64,000 nt of DNA from NCBI GenBank assembly GCA_018402135.1, contig JAGYJF010000003.1, forward strand, positions 372,001 through 436,000, read 5' to 3'. This document shows, piece after piece, positions 61,808-64,000 of this stretch. The notes under the pieces are model-generated. The model was not told the DNA's origin. It worked only from the letters and a program-made list of their open reading frames with translations, and ran no database searches. Each line of letters begins with the position of its first letter. Positions within the stretch are counted from its first letter, which is position 1. The position numbers and the translations under genes are program-made. The stretch is from Flavobacteriaceae bacterium (lineage in GTDB: Bacteria > Bacteroidota > Bacteroidia > Flavobacteriales > Flavobacteriaceae).

Positions 61808-62587
61808 TTAATTAGTTTCCCATTCGTAAATTAACTCTAAACCTTTGCGTTCAACAGTACTGCTTTCAATTCTATGTTCTTTGGGCATCTTCGACATCAT
61901 TAATTTTTCACTTGATTTTCTATTTTCTACTTTTGATTGGATATATTCTCTCATCGAAATAAGATCAAATTCTGAATAATCAAAATCGGGTAAGACCAAA
62001 TTTTCTTCTACCGGGTATATTATTTCAGTAGCATACCAAGTGTATAAAGTTTCAGTGTCTGTAGCTTCTAGAATCAAACCTGGAAGTCCGTGAAGCTTCC
62101 ATGGTCCAGCAGAAATTGGGATATCTAAAGTATACCATGCGACGAATGTTCTGCCTCTAAAATTTACAATAGCTTTGTTACAATTAAAAGTTTTTATGGT
62201 TTTAACATCATTTAAAAGTTGCCATTCTAAATTAACTGTAACATCATCTATTATAATTGGTTTGCCTTGATGCAATAAATTTTGTCGTATTGTATTCTTG
62301 GCTCTATCAATAATTAAAGTGCTGCTATTACCGGCATCAACAATTTTAGGGGTCGTTATTTTATTATCAGCATCTGACGCTATTGGCCTATTTAATTCAA
62401 ACTTTTTTTTATCGTCAATTGTCTTAATATATTGAGAAATCACATTATTAGCAAATAAAATAGTTTTAAAAGTAATTTGCCTATTATTTGTAAAAGTAAA
62501 CGTCTCTTCATAGCTTACCCTTAATGTTTCTTGAGAGGAAACAACAGTGACAATAAGAAACAAGAAAACAGTTACAATTTTTTTCAT
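61808..62587 (-). CDS. GLPGLI family protein; unit 2 cargo
   Basis: The 259-residue protein has a signal peptide (FLFLIVTVVSSQE, cleavage near residue 19) and the family motif GPWKLHGLPGLILEATD near residue 165, preceded by FRGRTFVAWYTLDIPISAG. GLPGLI proteins are widespread in Flavobacteriia and Sphingobacteriia next to TonB-type barrels, with unproven function; a role with small exported peptides has been suggested. The gene lies between a small secreted protein and the barrel gene with gaps of 8 and 10 bases, so the three form one operon. Confidence 0.9.
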   Translation of the reverse strand: MKKIVTVFLFLIVTVVSSQETLRVSYEETFTFTNNRQITFKTILFANNVISQYIKTIDDKKKFELNRPIASDADNKITTPKIVDAGNSSTLIIDRAKNTIRQNLLHQGKPIIIDDVTVNLEWQLLNDVKTIKTFNCNKAIVNFRGRTFVAWYTLDIPISAGPWKLHGLPGLILEATDTETLYTWYATEIIYPVEENLVLPDFDYSEFDLISMREYIQSKVENRKSSEKLMMSKMPKEHRIESSTVERKGLELIYEWETN

Positions 62588-62595
62588 GGATTAAA

Positions 62596-62877
62596 CTATT
62601 GTTGAATAAAAGGCGCGATGTAAATATTATAATATGATTGAACTCTCCAACCACATTCGATAGCTGCTCCTAAACCATGCGTTTCTCCTAAATAAACTGT
62701 CGTGGTATAGTATTCTATCTCACCTGTCATGATGTTTTCATAAGGTATTTCATAAACCCCATAACATTGTAAAAAATCTAAATTTTCGATTTCTAAATTT
62801 TGTTTTTTTAAAACCCCATTACTGAATAGCGATAAACTTAGAAATGCTAATAAAAAAAACGATACTAATTTTTTCAT
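62596..62877 (-). CDS. small secreted protein with two cysteines; unit 2 cargo
   Basis: The 93-residue protein has a signal peptide (KKLVSFFLLAFLSLSLFSNG, cleavage near residue 20) and a mature part of about 70 residues with two cysteines (FLQCYGVYE and IECGWRV), and many Tyr and Glu. No family is recognised. It is the first gene after the conserved leader and may be the substrate handled by the GLPGLI and barrel proteins (inference from order). The ATG lies 17 bases after a perfect 9-bp hairpin. Confidence 0.7.
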   Translation of the reverse strand: MKKLVSFFLLAFLSLSLFSNGVLKKQNLEIENLDFLQCYGVYEIPYENIMTGEIEYYTTTVYLGETHGLGAAIECGWRVQSYYNIYIAPFIQQ

Positions 62878-62894
62878 AATTTAATTAATTTTAA

Positions 62895-62917
62895 GTCAAC
62901 TTTGATTAAAAGTTGAC
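62895..62917 (-). promoter_or_regulatory. hairpin just upstream of the small secreted protein gene
   Basis: GTCAACTTT (62895-62903) and AAAGTTGAC (62909-62917) pair perfectly around a five-base loop. A related, weaker hairpin (AACTTC/GAAG near 57793-57815) lies in the same place before the unit 1 cargo. Confidence 0.5.
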
Positions 62918-62935
62918 CTATTAAAATATTCTACA

Positions 62936-63220
62936 TTTAGAAGTTTTGTAAGAAGTTTTGTAAGAAGTTTTGGTTTTTAAAATAAAAAACTGACGCCAGT
63001 TATGTTGCAACGGGTGTAAATACCTAAAAGAGGCTAGGTCTTCTTAAACTAACTATAAGAGGGATTTACATTGTAAATGTATATATATATATATATAAAC
63101 TACAAATTATTTATGAGAATTTTTTTAAGAAAGTTTTCAAACAATCTTTAAAAATGATTTTAACCCTTGATATTACTGTAAATATCAATATTAAAAATAT
63201 TTTCTTGCATACAACAATTT
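62936..63220 (-). promoter_or_regulatory. conserved cargo leader, unit 2
   Basis: This is the second copy of the leader at 57835-58109. It has three direct repeats, AGAAGTTTT in plus orientation at 62939-62947, 62951-62959 and 62963-62971, with a 12-base period. The hairpins ACCTA/TAGGT and AACTG/CAGTT plus T run are both kept, while the loop between ACCTA and TAGGT differs from unit 1 in sequence and length. That fits selection on structure. Confidence 0.6.
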
Positions 63221-64000
63221 CTAATCTAAGCTATTTGGCTCATAATCAAAAGGCAAACTGTCGCCAATGCGTTGGCTACCCATGTCACCAACAAATAAAA
63301 CTTTATTAATAGGTGCATAATTGCCATACTGGTCTACGACAAACACGGTATCGGTCGCTAGTAATGATGATTGTGCCTTCTTGTTATAAAGTATGGTAAC
63401 TTGTTCCTCTAGAACCACTTGCTTTATATTCGGGTTTTCGTGTTTTGAAGTTTTAAAATAATCCCAAGGATTGACCATAAAGCCTTTAAAGAAAATTTGA
63501 TAGTCGTAGGCCTCCAGCTGTTCGCGATACAAAGCACGCATAAAATGCTGTACAGAACCGTTATAGGCTTTTAACCGATTTTTTTGAGTGCGATTCTTAT
63601 CCCGATCAAGTAGCGGTTTATAATACGATGTACCTAAATAAATTACCGACTTGTTATTAAAAACATTATTCCTTTCATCTACGTAATTATAAATGATTTC
63701 GAAATCAATTATATCATAAGCTATTTCGTATTGTAGTTTTGAATTTTGTACAATTACGGGATTTTTACTGGTAGCTGTTAGCGTCTTTGTCGGTTTGTGA
63801 TAGCGCAAAATAAGGTCGTTTTCATTGAGAATTTTACAGGATTTTGCCCACGTAGAAGTTCCTAAAAATTCCTTTCTAAATTGTCGTAACTTTTGTTTTC
63901 GGGTTAAACCGTCGTTGGTGTTGATAATAACTTCATCTAAGCTGTCGGTTTGCTCTTTCAGTTCTATGTTTAAAAAACTTAGAGTTCTATAGTCGGCAAT
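63221..64000 (-). CDS. CarboxypepD_reg-like surface protein, C-terminal part (continues past window end); unit 2
   Basis: The frame is open from the stop at 63221 to the window end, so about 260 residues are visible and the start lies outside. It is nearly identical to the truncated gene at 58110-58973: visible changes include GTSTWAKSC for GTSMWAKSC, VVLEEQ for VVVEEQ and LPFDYE for LPYDYE. The same domain order applies: end of the carboxypeptidase-regulatory-like domain, then the unique domain ending EPNSLD. An internal TTG at 63808 is not its start. It may be the intact parental copy. Confidence 0.85.
   Translation of the reverse strand: MADYRTLSFLNIELKEQTDSLDEVIINTNDGLTRKQKLRQFRKEFLGTSTWAKSCKILNENDLILRYHKPTKTLTATSKNPVIVQNSKLQYEIAYDIIDFEIIYNYVDERNNVFNNKSVIYLGTSYYKPLLDRDKNRTQKNRLKAYNGSVQHFMRALYREQLEAYDYQIFFKGFMVNPWDYFKTSKHENPNIKQVVLEEQVTILYNKKAQSSLLATDTVFVVDQYGNYAPINKVLFVGDMGSQRIGDSLPFDYEPNSLD

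Noticed and set aside
57963-63100. TA dinucleotide runs (57965-57977 and 63079-63098)
   Set aside because: They are part of the AT-rich leader copies and differ in length as simple repeats do. I give them no separate function.
63221-63808. A 195-residue protein starting inside the window
   Set aside because: The frame is open to the window end and aligns with the longer gene at 58110-58973. The internal TTG is not a start.
1-64000. CRISPR array, rRNA, integron integrase or prophage
   Set aside because: No regularly spaced identical repeats, no rRNA sequence, and no integrase or structural phage genes were seen. The only mobile element recognised is the IS110 copy.

Overview
The window reads as chromosome of a member of the family Flavobacteriaceae (phylum Bacteroidota). 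The grounds are SusC/SusD-like outer-membrane proteins with a FecR anti-sigma and an ECF sigma factor, a TonB receptor paired with HmuY, a GLPGLI protein, a type IX secretion sorting tail, a ctc-type L25, AT-rich intergenic DNA, and promoters that fit the Bacteroidota -7 consensus TAnnTTTG. No genus can be named from the sequence alone. There is no rRNA, CRISPR array or intact prophage. One tRNA (Leu, CAA) is present.

Layout. 1-5.4 kb: end of a SulP anion transporter with a beta-carbonic anhydrase, CvpA, pheS, a fatty-acid hydroxylase/sterol desaturase-type enzyme and two unknown proteins. 5.6-10.9 kb: a probable damage-inducible mutagenesis cassette, with a Y-family polymerase overlapping a short DnaE polymerase and a divergent LexA-like self-cleaving repressor; a frameshifted ORF6N gene follows. 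11.4-15.7 kb: a haem-acquisition locus (DoxX, HmuY, TonB receptor, and a divergent DUF6607-type protein). 15.7-19.1 kb: a small overlapping DUF2283/DUF4258-like pair, then succinate dehydrogenase/fumarate reductase flavoprotein and iron-sulfur genes without a cytochrome subunit.

19.3-35.1 kb: a block of eight minus-strand genes. ECF sigma, FecR, SusC, SusD, a TlpA-type thioredoxin lipoprotein and an M16 zinc protease are followed by a strong terminator, then DsbD and a class-V PLP enzyme. The block lies between two same-orientation copies of the sdhB 3' half (410 bp, about 90% identical by eye). 35.2-40.7 kb: a SulP transporter fused to a carbonic-anhydrase-like domain lacking zinc ligands, a 58-residue membrane protein, tRNA-Leu, prs, rplY and pth. 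40.7-56.1 kb: a large secreted metalloprotease, ribF, an HTTM protein, serS, a TPR lipoprotein or periplasmic protein, an IS110-family element inserted in a palindromic intergenic repeat, a DUF4286 gene, rsmA, mgtE and a 2-hydroxyacid dehydrogenase.

56.3-64.0 kb is the most unusual stretch. It is a tandem duplication with non-homologous cargo. Each unit has the 3' end of a TM2-domain gene, a minus-strand cargo, a nearly identical cargo leader with short direct repeats and hairpins, and a carboxypeptidase-regulatory-like gene. Unit 1 carries a lipoprotein with a cysteine-rich tail interrupted by UGA and a small membrane protein. Unit 2 carries a small secreted protein, a GLPGLI protein and a TonB-type barrel. 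The second unit runs off the window. Several hairpins, from different repeat families, end within a few tens of bases of start codons.
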